DNA of 64,000 bases from NCBI GenBank assembly GCA_963827515.1, contig CAWHBF010000032.1:1-64000 (forward strand), in the 5' to 3' direction. Numbering within the stretch: position 1 is the stretch's first letter; each line of letters opens with the position of its first letter. Made by a program: the position numbers and the translations under genes. Of the stretch, positions 25,251 through 33,445 are shown piece by piece. The notes below the pieces were generated by a model that searched no databases, had not been told where the DNA came from, and saw nothing but the letters and a program-made list of their open reading frames with translations. Origin of the DNA: JABFSA01 sp963827515 (GTDB lineage Bacteria > Acidobacteriota > Vicinamibacteria > Vicinamibacterales > UBA2999).

Positions 25251-26636
25251 TCAGCGCCCGAACAGCTTCGCGCGGCCGTCGGCCTCGAGCAGCTTGAAGC
25301 CGGCCGCCAGCAGCTCGGCGTCGCCGTGGCTGTCGAAGGTCACGACGCGGTTGAAGCGCGGGTCGCCCATCGACTGCTGGAACCTCCAGTCGCTGGGAGA
25401 GTCGCTCGTGAACCAGGGCAGGTTCTTGCCCAGCCAGAAGAAGCCGCCGGCGCCCCACACCCCTTCGGGGATCAAGACGTAGCCGGTCGCCTGGGGCCAG
25501 GCACGCGCCGTCAGCCGGAACTGCTCGGGCCGCTCGGGCTTGAGCTGCGAGTCGAAGAAGAAGAAGCCGAGGCTCGCGAGGCAAGCCACCGCGGTCAGCG
25601 CGAGGCCCCGCTTCGTGATCAGCTCGAGCGCCCCCGCGACCACCCCGACGCTGAGCATCACCAGCGCCGGGTAGATGAAGCGCGGCTCCTTGTGCGCGGT
25701 GATGGCGATTGCGACCAGGTAGGTCAGGCCGGCGGCGTTGAAGACTCCGCTCGAGCGCTTGAGGAAACCGAGCCAGGCCCACGGCGCGAGCATCGCGAGG
25801 TACGGCAGGTAGACAGTGAACGGGTCGCTGCCGAACTGCTGCGCCGCTTTGCCGCTGAAGACGTTGAAGTCGAGGTACGCGCGCAGCGAGTGAAAGGGCG
25901 CTCCCCAGGTCACCCAGTCGAGCGCGCCCAGGGCCAGCGCGACGACGAGGCCGCCGGCGGCGGCGAGCGCGAAGTCGCTGAAGCGCTTGCGCACCAGCAG
26001 CCAGACCATCGCGCCGATGACGGCGGCTGCCGAGCCGTAGCGCGCGACCACCGCGAGGCCCAGCACGAAACCACCGGCGAGCGCGGCGCGCGCTCTCAGG
26101 TTCCCGAGCTCCCACGACGTCGCGTTGCCGGCCTTCGCGCGATCGATGAGCTCGAGGCCGATGACCAGAAACGCGGCGCTGAACGACTCTCCGAGCGTGC
26201 GCCCCGCGAAGGTGAGCACCGGCATGTAGAGCCCCACCAGGGGAATCGCCCACCGCGCGAGCTCAGGCGGCACGCGGCGCAGCGCGATCTGCCAGGCGGC
26301 CCACAACATCCACAGGTGCAGCGCGAACTGCGGCAGCTCGAGCACGGCGCGCCGCTTCCACGGGTCGTCGATGCCAACCGCGGCGCACGCCTTGAGCAGC
26401 AGCGCGAAGATCCCGGGGATGGCCCAGTTGCGCAGGCCCGCGCCCTGCCACTCCCACGCCAGAATTCCGTAGCCGAAGGCGCGCCAGTTCGCGGGCTCGA
26501 GGTACTGGTAGACCTCGTCGGGGTGCAGGCGACCGAGCTGAAACACGGCGATGACGCCGGGAAGCGCCGCGATGACAATTAGCCAACGCCACGGTGGATT
26601 TGCCAGTTTGATGTCCCTACATTCGCGCGCTCCCAT
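25251..26636 (-). CDS. GT22-like membrane mannosyltransferase (ALG9/PIG-B type)
   Basis: A 461-residue polytopic membrane protein with about ten hydrophobic segments. The luminal motif HPDEVYQYLEPANWRAFGYG followed by LAWEW, and the later AHKEPRFIYPALVML, are hallmarks of the GT22 family (ALG9, ALG12, PIG-B), which transfers mannose from a lipid-linked donor. Bacterial members are known in several phyla and probably glycosylate envelope lipids or polysaccharides. The start region lies at the junction with the truncated GT2 gene, so the first residues (MGARECRDIK) may not be native. Its codons appear even richer in GC at third positions than neighbouring genes. Confidence 0.75.
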   Translation of the reverse strand: MGARECRDIKLANPPWRWLIVIAALPGVIAVFQLGRLHPDEVYQYLEPANWRAFGYGILAWEWQGAGLRNWAIPGIFALLLKACAAVGIDDPWKRRAVLELPQFALHLWMLWAAWQIALRRVPPELARWAIPLVGLYMPVLTFAGRTLGESFSAAFLVIGLELIDRAKAGNATSWELGNLRARAALAGGFVLGLAVVARYGSAAAVIGAMVWLLVRKRFSDFALAAAGGLVVALALGALDWVTWGAPFHSLRAYLDFNVFSGKAAQQFGSDPFTVYLPYLAMLAPWAWLGFLKRSSGVFNAAGLTYLVAIAITAHKEPRFIYPALVMLSVGVVAGALELITKRGLALTAVACLASLGFFFFDSQLKPERPEQFRLTARAWPQATGYVLIPEGVWGAGGFFWLGKNLPWFTSDSPSDWRFQQSMGDPRFNRVVTFDSHGDAELLAAGFKLLEADGRAKLFGR

Positions 26637-26878
26637 GCCCCGACGACGCGCGTATGCCCACGTTGTTCGCCTTGGCGAAACCGAGATTCGCGTTGTTCTC
26701 CAACAGTCTTACGTCCGGGAAATTCGCGCGAACAAACTCAACCGATCCATCGACTGACCCGTTGTCGGAAACGATCACCTCATGCGTGATCTGATGCGGC
26801 TGGCCGTAGATCGACTTCAGGCAGTCTGCAATCACCTTAAGATCGTTCCAAGCAGATGATCACAATCGATAGTTTCAT
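26617..26878 (-). pseudogene. Truncated GT2-family glycosyltransferase, also frameshifted
   Basis: From the ATG at 26878 the frame reads MKLSIVIIC and is then broken by one extra T; the next frame resumes with VIADCLKSIYGQPHQITHE, then VIVSDNGSVDGSVEFVRANF and NANLGFAKANNVGIRASSG. This is the N-terminal nucleotide-sugar-binding half of a GT2 (WcaA/rhamnosyltransferase-like) enzyme. The sequence leaves the family at SSG, exactly where the GT22 gene begins, so about two thirds of the enzyme is missing. It is a remnant of a surface-polysaccharide cluster. Confidence 0.7.
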
Positions 26879-26955
26879 CAGTCACCCGAGACGGCAGACA
26901 ATTCGATGCCGATTAGCCCGTTGAACGCACCGCTCGCATTAGGAAAGGGATATGA

Positions 26956-27672
26956 TCAGTTGACCTTGCCCCTAGCAATGGTCTCCTGAACCGCGGGGCT
27001 TTCCAGAAATGCGCTGCCTCCCACCACGGTCCACGACTTGACAAGGCCGGCGAATCGCTCGGAAATGATCTTTGCTTCGGGAAAGGCCCGCTGTAGCTCG
27101 TGCCGCGTCATCAGTCGCACTTCGCGAACGAGTTCTCGCGCAAGTGCTGGATCAGCGCAGGGGCCACACCACCCGCATCGCGTGCGTTGGATGGTCCAAA
27201 CACGCATCGACTCAGGCAGCCACTGCCAGCCGGGAACGTGGAAATGCGGTTCCATTGGGAACCAGTAATTCGGGGTTTGAATCCAGTAGGCGCGCGCGAC
27301 ACGCCTCACTTCTCGAGCCATTGCCACTTGGGCATCCAGAGTAAACAAGTGCTCGATAACCGAGTTGCTGAACGCGACATCGTAGCTCTGGTCGGCGAAG
27401 TCGATCAGGTCAGTCGCATCGCCAACCCGCGGCTCAATGTTCGCGTGTCTTCGCTGTTCCGGGACCAGGTTTACCGTTGTAATCTGCACATCGTCACGAT
27501 CAGCCCAGCCCCGATTTTCCCAGAACTCGTTTGTGCCCCCCAGATCAATGATGCGCAGTGGACGCGCGAGCGGTTGCGCTAACCTTTCGAAGAGACGAAA
27601 GCGCTTGGCGCGCATTCGATTCGAAAACGATTCCGGATTGTAGGCGTTGGCAAGTCGTCGAATTCCACGCAT
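26956..27672 (-). CDS. Class I SAM-dependent methyltransferase of a polysaccharide cluster
   Basis: A 238-residue methyltransferase. Motif I is IIDLGGTNEFWENRGW, an unusual variant with LGGTN in place of the more common GCG; the acidic motif is VGDATDLIDFADQSYDVAFS, and NSVIEHLFTLDAQVAMAREV is the motif II-III region. The C-terminal half (TPNYWFPMEPHFHVPGWQWLP) is typical of enzymes located in O-antigen or capsule clusters. It is flanked by a GT2 remnant and an O-antigen-ligase-like remnant, which supports a glycan or lipid-linked substrate. It appears intact. Confidence 0.7.
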   Translation of the reverse strand: MRGIRRLANAYNPESFSNRMRAKRFRLFERLAQPLARPLRIIDLGGTNEFWENRGWADRDDVQITTVNLVPEQRRHANIEPRVGDATDLIDFADQSYDVAFSNSVIEHLFTLDAQVAMAREVRRVARAYWIQTPNYWFPMEPHFHVPGWQWLPESMRVWTIQRTRCGWCGPCADPALARELVREVRLMTRHELQRAFPEAKIISERFAGLVKSWTVVGGSAFLESPAVQETIARGKVN

Positions 27673-27675
27673 TGT

Positions 27676-28400
27676 TTACTCGCTCTTCGCTACAGGTTCG
27701 TGTGCCCAGTCTTCATATGCGACGTGTAGGCGCGCCCGAGAGAACGCCATTATGATAAGCGCTACGAAGAGCGCTAGCGCCAGGGATCCGCCGCGCACCC
27801 CCTCGAGAATATACTGGTTCGTAATGTCACCGAGCACTACACCCCAGCTTTCTACGCTCTTCACTCCGAGCAGCCACCACTCGTTCACGCGCAAGATGAA
27901 TTGGTTAATCAGATTGAAACGATGCCATCCCGTCGATCCGCCGACAAGGTCAATGCGTGCGACCAAGTGCCATACTGGCGCTTGCATAACGAGGTGAAGC
28001 ACGACCAGCAATCCAAAGACTGTCCACCGCACTGCGCGCATGTGGCGACGCGCCGCGAAAAAGCACGCACCGAGGACACCACACACCACGCTTGAGATCG
28101 GCGTGCTCGACGCGCACCACACGATGATCATGAGGCCGCAGACCACCCCGATCACCGCCCACACGCGTAGAAATCCAATGCGCCACCATAGGGCAGCCAT
28201 CAACGGCAGCAAGCTCGCCCAGTAACAGCCTGCCAGGATCGGAATAGCGTATGCTCCTTGGCAACGGAGGCGACCTTCCGAACCACCGTCGTCTCGGGAA
28301 CTCCGCCAAAGATTGCGAACATATTCCGGCCGGTCGTGCGTTCCCACAAGAAAGCAAGAGCCACCGGCACGCTTACAACCGCAAAGCCGACAGTCAATTG
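27676..28400 (-). pseudogene. O-antigen ligase-like membrane protein, 5'-truncated and frameshifted
   Basis: The readable part starts LTVGFAVVSVPVALAFLWER and continues with the family segment PETTVVREGRLRCQGAY, AIPILAGCYWASLLPLM, then several hydrophobic helices and VKSVESWGVVLGDITNQYIL near the C-terminus. This matches Wzy/WaaL-type polymerases or ligases, in which REGRLR.QG..HPI is the central conserved loop. One base is missing within that loop (about 28300), splitting the frame. The N-terminal helices are absent; the frame ends close to the IS3 remnant. The gap to the methyltransferase gene is only 3 bp. Confidence 0.6.
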
Positions 28401-28453
28401 GGAGCGACAGCCGCCCTCGTTACACCTAACCTGTTTGGAGTTCCCAGGATTTA

Positions 28454-28990
28454 GTGGACCGCGTTGCACGTCTGATGCGCGAACACCGACTCCGAGCCTT
28501 GCACGGCTATCGCACCAGGCGCTGGTCGGTCGGCAAGCCGGCCATTCTGATCCCGAATCTCCTGCAGCGCCAGTTCACGGTCACGAAGCCCAACAAGACC
28601 TGGGTCACGGATATCACCTACATTCGCACGTGGCAGGGCTGGCTCTACGTCGCCCCGTCGTGATCGACCTCTTTTCGCGCAAGATCGTCGGCTGGGCGGC
28701 GCGGCCGACCATCCATCGCGAGCTGGTGCTCGACGCCGTGCTGATGGCCGTGCGGCGCCGACGCCCTCGGGGCACGCTGATTCACTCCGATCAGGGCACG
28801 CAATTCGGCTCCGATGCGTGGCGCCGGTTCTGCCGATCCCATCGACTCGAGCCCAGCATGAGCCGGAAGGGCAACTGTTGGGACAATGCGGTCGCCGAAT
28901 CGTTCTTCGGCAGCCTGAAGAAGGAACGGGTGAAGAAGCAGATCTACAAGACCCGCGCCCTGGCTGAGGCAGACATCGCCCCGCGAAGGA
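28454..28990 (+). pseudogene. Remnant of an IS3-family (IS150-like) transposase
   Basis: The OrfB part of an IS3-type transposase is readable in two frames: VARLMREHRLRALHGYRTRR, QRQFTVTKPNKTWVTDITYI, then VVIDLFSRKIVGWA, GTLIHSDQGTQFGS and RKGNCWDNAVAESFFGSLKK. The DDE acidic residues are therefore visible (TDITY, HSDQG, and Glu in AESFFG). A base is missing near 28655, and the C-terminus stops after ALAEADIA, losing the last 30-40 residues. OrfA and the terminal repeats were not found. It lies 37 bp from tRNA-Arg. Confidence 0.75.
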
Positions 28991-29026
28991 AGCTGCTCTA
29001 ACTCATTGAGCGATCAATCAATAAGG

Positions 29027-29103
29027 TGGTGCGCCCTGCACGACTCGAACGTGCGACCTCCTGGTTCGTAGCCAGACGCTCTATCCAGCTGAGCTAAGGG
29101 CGC
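29027..29103 (-). tRNA. tRNA-Arg (anticodon ACG)
   Basis: On the minus strand the sequence forms a full cloverleaf: acceptor GCGCCCT paired with AGGGCGC, D arm with AGCTCAGCTGGATAGAGC, anticodon stem and loop TCTGG-CTACGAA-CCAGG with anticodon ACG, variable loop, T arm with GTTCGAGTC, and an encoded CCA end. The anticodon ACG is normally edited to ICG by TadA to read CGU/CGC/CGA codons. Confidence 0.95.
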
Positions 29104-29124
29104 GATGGGGACTGGAAGACAGTC

Positions 29125-29133
29125 ACTATATCA
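29125..29133 (-). promoter_or_regulatory. Probable extended -10 promoter of tRNA-Arg
   Basis: On the minus strand TGATATAGT matches the extended -10 pattern TGnTATAnT. It ends 21 bases before the mature tRNA 5' end, leaving a short 5' leader for RNase P. No good -35 is seen, as is usual for extended -10 promoters. Confidence 0.45.
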
Positions 29134-29201
29134 TCCCCCTTCTCGTCGTTCTCCCCGCACGCCGACCACCACTGAACCGTGCCCCCTCGAGCGCTGGCCG
29201 A

Positions 29202-29207
29202 TATAAT
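29202..29207 (+). promoter_or_regulatory. TATAAT -10 box directly before moaB, possible leaderless transcript
   Basis: A perfect TATAAT ends 6 bases before the GTG start of moaB at 29214. With the usual 6-7 base spacing, transcription would begin at the start codon itself, giving a leaderless mRNA. No ribosome binding site is present between the two, which agrees with this reading. Confidence 0.45.
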
Positions 29208-29213
29208 CGCCGT

Positions 29214-29717
29214 GTGAGCCATACCGAGCACAAGGCGCACGCACCCGCGTCTGTCGCCTGTTATGTGCTGACGGTCAGCGATTCCCGTACGCCTGACACT
29301 GACTCCGGCGGGAGCGCGATTCGCACACTGCTCGAGCAGGCGGGTCACGAGGTGACTGGCCACACCATCGTGAAGGACGAGCCCGCCCAGGTCACCGCTC
29401 GCGTGCGCGAGCAACTGGCTGACCCGCGGACGCAGATCATCATCACGACGGGCGGAACCGGCATCACCTCGCGCGACGGCACCTTCGAAGCCATCGACGC
29501 GCTTCTCGACAAGCGGCTCGACGGGTTCGGGGAGCTCTTCCGCATGCTCAGCTTCGAGGAGATCGGCCCGGCGGCGATGATGAGCCGCGCTACGGCGGGA
29601 ACCGCTTCGGGCAAGGCGATCTTCGTGCTACCGGGCTCCCCCAACGCCGTGCAGCTTGCCATGACCCGCCTCATCCTTCCCGAACTCGGCCACGTCGTCC
29701 AGCAATTGCGAAGATGA
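29214..29717 (+). CDS. moaB: Molybdopterin adenylyltransferase / MoaB-Mog family protein
   Basis: A 167-residue protein of the MoCF-binding family, which adenylates molybdopterin in molybdenum cofactor synthesis. Signatures are LTVSDSRTPDTDSGG near the N-terminus, IIITTGGTGITSRD in the centre and LPGSPNAVQLAM near the end. Translation starts at GTG 29214 with a perfect -10 box just upstream and no ribosome binding site. The stop overlaps a possible ATG of the moeA frame (ATGA), so the two cofactor genes form one unit. MoaB and Mog cannot be separated with certainty on sequence alone. Confidence 0.9.
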   Translation: MSHTEHKAHAPASVACYVLTVSDSRTPDTDSGGSAIRTLLEQAGHEVTGHTIVKDEPAQVTARVREQLADPRTQIIITTGGTGITSRDGTFEAIDALLDKRLDGFGELFRMLSFEEIGPAAMMSRATAGTASGKAIFVLPGSPNAVQLAMTRLILPELGHVVQQLRR

Positions 29718-29794
29718 GTTCACCCGTTCCGGACCGTCGCACCCTCGCACCGTCGCATCCTCGCACCTCGTCCAGGCATTGGTCGCAGATCCGC

Positions 29795-31015
29795 ATGACG
29801 ACGAAGATGCGTCCCATCGGACCGACGATTTCGCTCGATGAGGCGCGGGCACGCATCGATGCGGCGATCCGGCCAATCGACCGAACGGAGCGCCTCTCAC
29901 TGGACCTTGCCCGGGGCCGCGTCCTCGCCGAGGATCTGGTGGCGACCGCCGACGTCCCGCCCTTCGCCCGGGCTGCAATGGACGGATATGCGGTGCGCGC
30001 CGAAGACACCACAGGCGCTACACGTACCCAGCCCCGTTCACTGAAACGGGTGGCGACGCTCTTTACCGGTGAAGTGACAGAGAGGCGGATCGGTCCAGGC
30101 GAATGTATCGAAATCGCGACCGGGGCACCGATGCCGCCAGGCGCCGACGCGGTGGTCATCGTCGAAGAGACCGACGGCGAGAGGTCCGGCGCCGTCCTGG
30201 CATTTTCGCCGGTCACCGCTGGCCGCAACGTCGGCCCCCAGGGCGCGGATATCCGCACCGGCCAACGGGTTCTCGAAGCAGGAACCACACTCACTCCCAG
30301 CCGTCTGGGAGCGACAGCCGCCCTCGGCCTTGGGGAGGTGACGGTCTACGCCAGACCAAGGGTCGCGATCCTCTCGACCGGTAACGAAATCGTGGAGCCA
30401 GGGCGGCCGCTCAAGCCGGGACAAATATATGATGTCAATAGGTTTACACTGACATCATCCGTCTCGGATCATGGCGGGGAGCCGGTGGTCTACCAGACCG
30501 TCCAGGACACCCTGGAGGACCTCTCCAGGGCTCTCGACGCGTGTCTTCAGGAAGACCTCCTGGTCTTCTCCGGCGGGAGTTCGGTGGGCGAACGAGACCT
30601 GATTCTCGACCTCCTGGCGGCCAGGGGCGAGGTCATCTTTCACGGAATCGCAGTCAAACCAGGCAAACCGACGGCTTTCGGCAGGGTGGGCGGCAAGCTG
30701 TTCTTCGGGATGCCCGGCTACCCGACGTCCTGCCTCTTCAACGCCTACATCCTCCTGGCGCCTGCGCTTCGTCGAATCGCCAGGCTGGCTCCCCAAACAT
30801 CGCGCTCGGTTTCCTTGCCCCTCAGCCAGCGGATCAAGTCAGTGCCGGACCGGCATCAGTTCTATACGGTTAGAATCCTGGACGGCATGGCGGTGCCTGC
30901 GTTCAAAGCCTCCGGCGACATCACGAGCATGTCTCAAGCGGATGGATACATCGAGATCGCTGCCAGCACCCTCGCCGTGGAACAAGGCGAAATCGTGGAG
31001 ATCACCCTGTTTTGA
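29795..31015 (+). CDS. moeA: Molybdopterin molybdenumtransferase
   Basis: A 406-residue MoeA that inserts molybdate into adenylated molybdopterin. Conserved blocks: PPFARAAMDGYAVRAED, GPGECIEIATGAPMPPGAD, VAILSTGNEIVEPG, FSGGSSVGERD, and KPGKPTAFGRVGGKLFFGMPG. The start is uncertain: the frame is open from an ATG at 29714 that overlaps the moaB stop, but the first 27 residues are low-complexity and not MoeA-like, so ATG 29795 is preferred. The stop overlaps the TTG start of the ferredoxin gene by a few bases. Molybdenum cofactor genes next to a respiratory operon suggest molybdoenzymes elsewhere in the genome. Confidence 0.85.
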   Translation: MTTKMRPIGPTISLDEARARIDAAIRPIDRTERLSLDLARGRVLAEDLVATADVPPFARAAMDGYAVRAEDTTGATRTQPRSLKRVATLFTGEVTERRIGPGECIEIATGAPMPPGADAVVIVEETDGERSGAVLAFSPVTAGRNVGPQGADIRTGQRVLEAGTTLTPSRLGATAALGLGEVTVYARPRVAILSTGNEIVEPGRPLKPGQIYDVNRFTLTSSVSDHGGEPVVYQTVQDTLEDLSRALDACLQEDLLVFSGGSSVGERDLILDLLAARGEVIFHGIAVKPGKPTAFGRVGGKLFFGMPGYPTSCLFNAYILLAPALRRIARLAPQTSRSVSLPLSQRIKSVPDRHQFYTVRILDGMAVPAFKASGDITSMSQADGYIEIAASTLAVEQGEIVEITLF

Positions 31016-31377
31016 CCGATTCCCAAGCGCAGATCGCCGCCTCTGTCGGCGTCCCGAACGCCAACCGCCACATCTTCCTCTGCTGCGACCAGACGAACCC
31101 GAAGTGCTGCGACAAGGAGCGCGGCCTGGCCGCCTGGGATTACCTCAAGCGGAGGCTGAAAGAACTGGGCCTCTCCGAGCAGGGCGGCATCCTCCGCTCG
31201 AAAACGAACTGCCTGCGCATCTGCGAGGGTGGACCGATCGCCGTCGTCTACCCGGAGGGCGCGTGGTATGCACACTGTGACCCGCCGGTGCTCGAAACAA
31301 TCATTCAAACGCACCTGATCGGTGGACAGCTTGCGACTGAACATCTCTTCGCATCGCGCCGATTGGGGGGCGAATGA
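31012..31377 (+). CDS. Thioredoxin-like [2Fe-2S] ferredoxin
   Basis: A 121-residue protein with the cysteine pattern CCDQTNPKCCD near the N-terminus and NCLRICEGGP further on, the arrangement of thioredoxin-fold 2Fe-2S ferredoxins (cobalt chelatase-associated or NuoE-like type). The first cysteines and the C-terminal pair bind the cluster. It starts at TTG 31012 and overlaps the moeA stop, so it is translationally coupled to moeA. It precedes the promoter of the korAB-nuo operon and could carry electrons for it, or act in cofactor assembly; the link is inference. Confidence 0.8.
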   Translation: MTDSQAQIAASVGVPNANRHIFLCCDQTNPKCCDKERGLAAWDYLKRRLKELGLSEQGGILRSKTNCLRICEGGPIAVVYPEGAWYAHCDPPVLETIIQTHLIGGQLATEHLFASRRLGGE

Positions 31378-31383
31378 TATAAT
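31375..31383 (+). promoter_or_regulatory. Extended -10 promoter of the korAB-nuo operon
   Basis: TGATATAAT is a perfect extended -10 element at the end of the ferredoxin gene. It would start transcription near 31390, about 90 bases before korA. No matching -35 is seen at the right distance. Confidence 0.55.
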
Positions 31384-31436
31384 TCACGGGTTTCAGGCCT
31401 GTAAAGATTCCGATCTTCTAAGTTCATCCACTTCTC

Positions 31437-31469
31437 CTCTGCAGACTCTACGAGTGTGAGTCTCCAGAG
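31437..31469 (+). promoter_or_regulatory. Stem-loop in the korA leader, 12 bases before the start codon
   Basis: CTCTG-c-AGACTC pairs with GAGTCT-c-CAGAG around a 9-base loop: 11 pairs with a single C-C mismatch. The hairpin ends just before the weak ribosome binding region GGGTAG and the ATG at 31482. It could modulate translation or mRNA stability of the operon. It matches no known riboswitch. Confidence 0.4.
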
Positions 31470-31481
31470 CCGGGTAGAAAA

Positions 31482-33322
31482 ATGTCAGTAACCGACGTCG
31501 CTGTTCAGGAATCAGCCCCGCGCGCGCAAGCCGAGCGCATCGTCAACGATTTCGCCATCCAGGTCGCCACAGTCAACGGATCCGGCAGTCAGACCGCGAA
31601 CATGGTGCTGCTGCGCTCCATCTTTCAGATGGGCGTGCCGGTCTCCGGCAAGAACATGTTCCCGTCGAACATCGCCGGTCTGCCCACCTGGTACACGATC
31701 CGGGCGAGCGCGAAGGGCTATATCAGCCGCAAGAAGGAAGTGGACTTCCTGGTCGCGATGAACGCGGAGACGGCGAAGGAAGACGTCCTGACGCTGCCGC
31801 CAGGCGCCGCCGCGCTCTACGATGAGCCGCTCAAGCTCAACGAGTTACGGAACGACGTCACCTTCTATCCCGTCCCCTTCGACAAGATCATCGGCACGAT
31901 CACCCACGACGCCAAGCTCCGGCGGCTCGTGCGCAACATGATCTACGACGGCGTGCTGTCGCGGCTGCTCTCGGTCGACATGGGGCAGATGGAAAAGGCG
32001 CTCCGCAAGCAGCTCGGCAAGAAGGAAAAGGCCATCCAACTCAACATGGGCGCGCTCAAAGCGGGCTACGACTTCGCCGAAGCGAACCTGACGAAGCAGG
32101 ATCCGTTCGTGGTCGAGCCGATGGACAAGACGCAGGGCATGATCCTGATTGAAGGAAATGCCGCGGCCGCCATCGGCTGCATGATGGCCGGCGTGACCTT
32201 CGTCGGCTGGTATCCAATCACTCCGTCGTCCTCGCTCTGCGAATCGCTCATCGACTACCTGAAGAAATACCGCAAGGATCCGGCTACTGGGAAGGCCACG
32301 TACGCGGTGGTGCAGGCCGAGGATGAGATTGCCGCGCTTGGCATGGTCATCGGCGCAGGCTGGATGGGCGCCCGGTCGATGACCTCAACGGCCGGTCCCG
32401 GCGTCTCGCTCATGGCCGAGTTCACCGGCCTCGGCTACTACGCCGAAGTACCCGCCGTGATCTTCGACGTGCAGCGCGTCGGCCCGTCGACGGGACTGCC
32501 GACCCGTACGGCCCAGCAGGATGTGCTCTCGACCGCTATCCTTTCCCATGGCGATACGAAGCACCCGCTCCTGCTTCCCGCTTCGGTCGGCGAGTGTTAC
32601 ACGATGGCGATGGACGCCTTCGACCTCGCCGAACGCCTCCAGACACCGATTTTCGTGCTGAGCGATCTCGACCTGGGCATGAACAACTGGATGTCACACC
32701 CGTTCGATTACCCGACGAAGCCGCACGACCGCGGGAAGCGCCTGGACGCCGAGACGCTGAAGCGCCTCGGCGAGTGGGGCCGCTACCGCGACGTAGACGG
32801 TGACGGCATCCCCTATCGGACGGTGCCGGGCGACGGCATGCCTGCCTATTTCACCCGCGGCTCCGGCCACAACGACAAGGCGCAGTACAGCGAACGCGCC
32901 GACGACTATGCCAACAATCTCGATCGGCTTCACGCAAGTTCGACACGGCCCGGACGCTCGTGCCCAAGCCAGAGGTCGAAATGGTCGGAAAGGGCGGCGT
33001 CGGCCTGATCGCCTACGGGACGACGCACTGGGCCATCATCGAGTCGCGCGATCAGTTGAAGAACGAAGCGAAACTCGATACCTCGTACCTGCGCCTGCGC
33101 GCGTTTCCGTTCACGACGGAGGTCGCGGAGTTCATCGACCAGTGTGACCGGGTCTACCTGGTCGAGCAGAATCGCGACGCGCAGATGATGTCGCTGCTCA
33201 AGATGGAGTGCACACCCGCTCAGTTCGCCAAGCTTCGGAGCGTGCTGCACTACGCCGGGCTGCCGCTCGACGGGCGGTCGGTGACGACGGAGATTCTGAA
33301 ACAGGAGAGCGGAGCGCGTTAG
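31482..33322 (+). CDS. korA: 2-oxoacid:ferredoxin oxidoreductase, fused gamma-alpha subunit (one frameshift)
   Basis: About 613 residues after restoring one missing base. The N-terminal gamma domain (IQVATVNGSGSQTANMVLLR, GKNMFPSNIAGLPTWY) is followed by the alpha domain with GCMMAGVTFVGWYPITPSSS, VQAEDEIAALGMVIGAGWMG and STAGPGVSLMAEF. This is the KorA type that oxidises 2-oxoglutarate or other 2-oxoacids with ferredoxin as acceptor. The frame breaks at 32934-32936 (CACGCAAG, where CACGC-N-AAG is expected) and resumes with VPKPEVEMVGKGG. The TPP-binding beta subunit follows at 33446. It is the first gene after an extended -10 promoter and leads into the nuo genes. Confidence 0.85.
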
Positions 33323-33335
33323 GCGTCAATCGACA

Positions 33336-33420
33336 GTAGTGTCCGGCTTCAGCCGGACCTGCCCGGTCAGGAACCGGACAACGACGGGGATGCCACGGTC
33401 CGGCTGAAGCCGGACACTAC
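33336..33420. repeat. REP-like element: 24-bp perfect inverted repeat
   Basis: GTAGTGTCCGGCTTCAGCCGGACC and its exact complement flank 37 bases. Each arm also contains a smaller palindrome (GTCCGGCTTCAGCCGGAC), so both large and small hairpins can form. It sits between korA and korB inside one operon. The arms resemble the GTAG-starting REP palindromes common in acidobacterial genomes, probably spread by REP-associated transposases. Confidence 0.7.
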
Positions 33421-33445
33421 GGAAAATCTGGGAGAACAGACGGAG

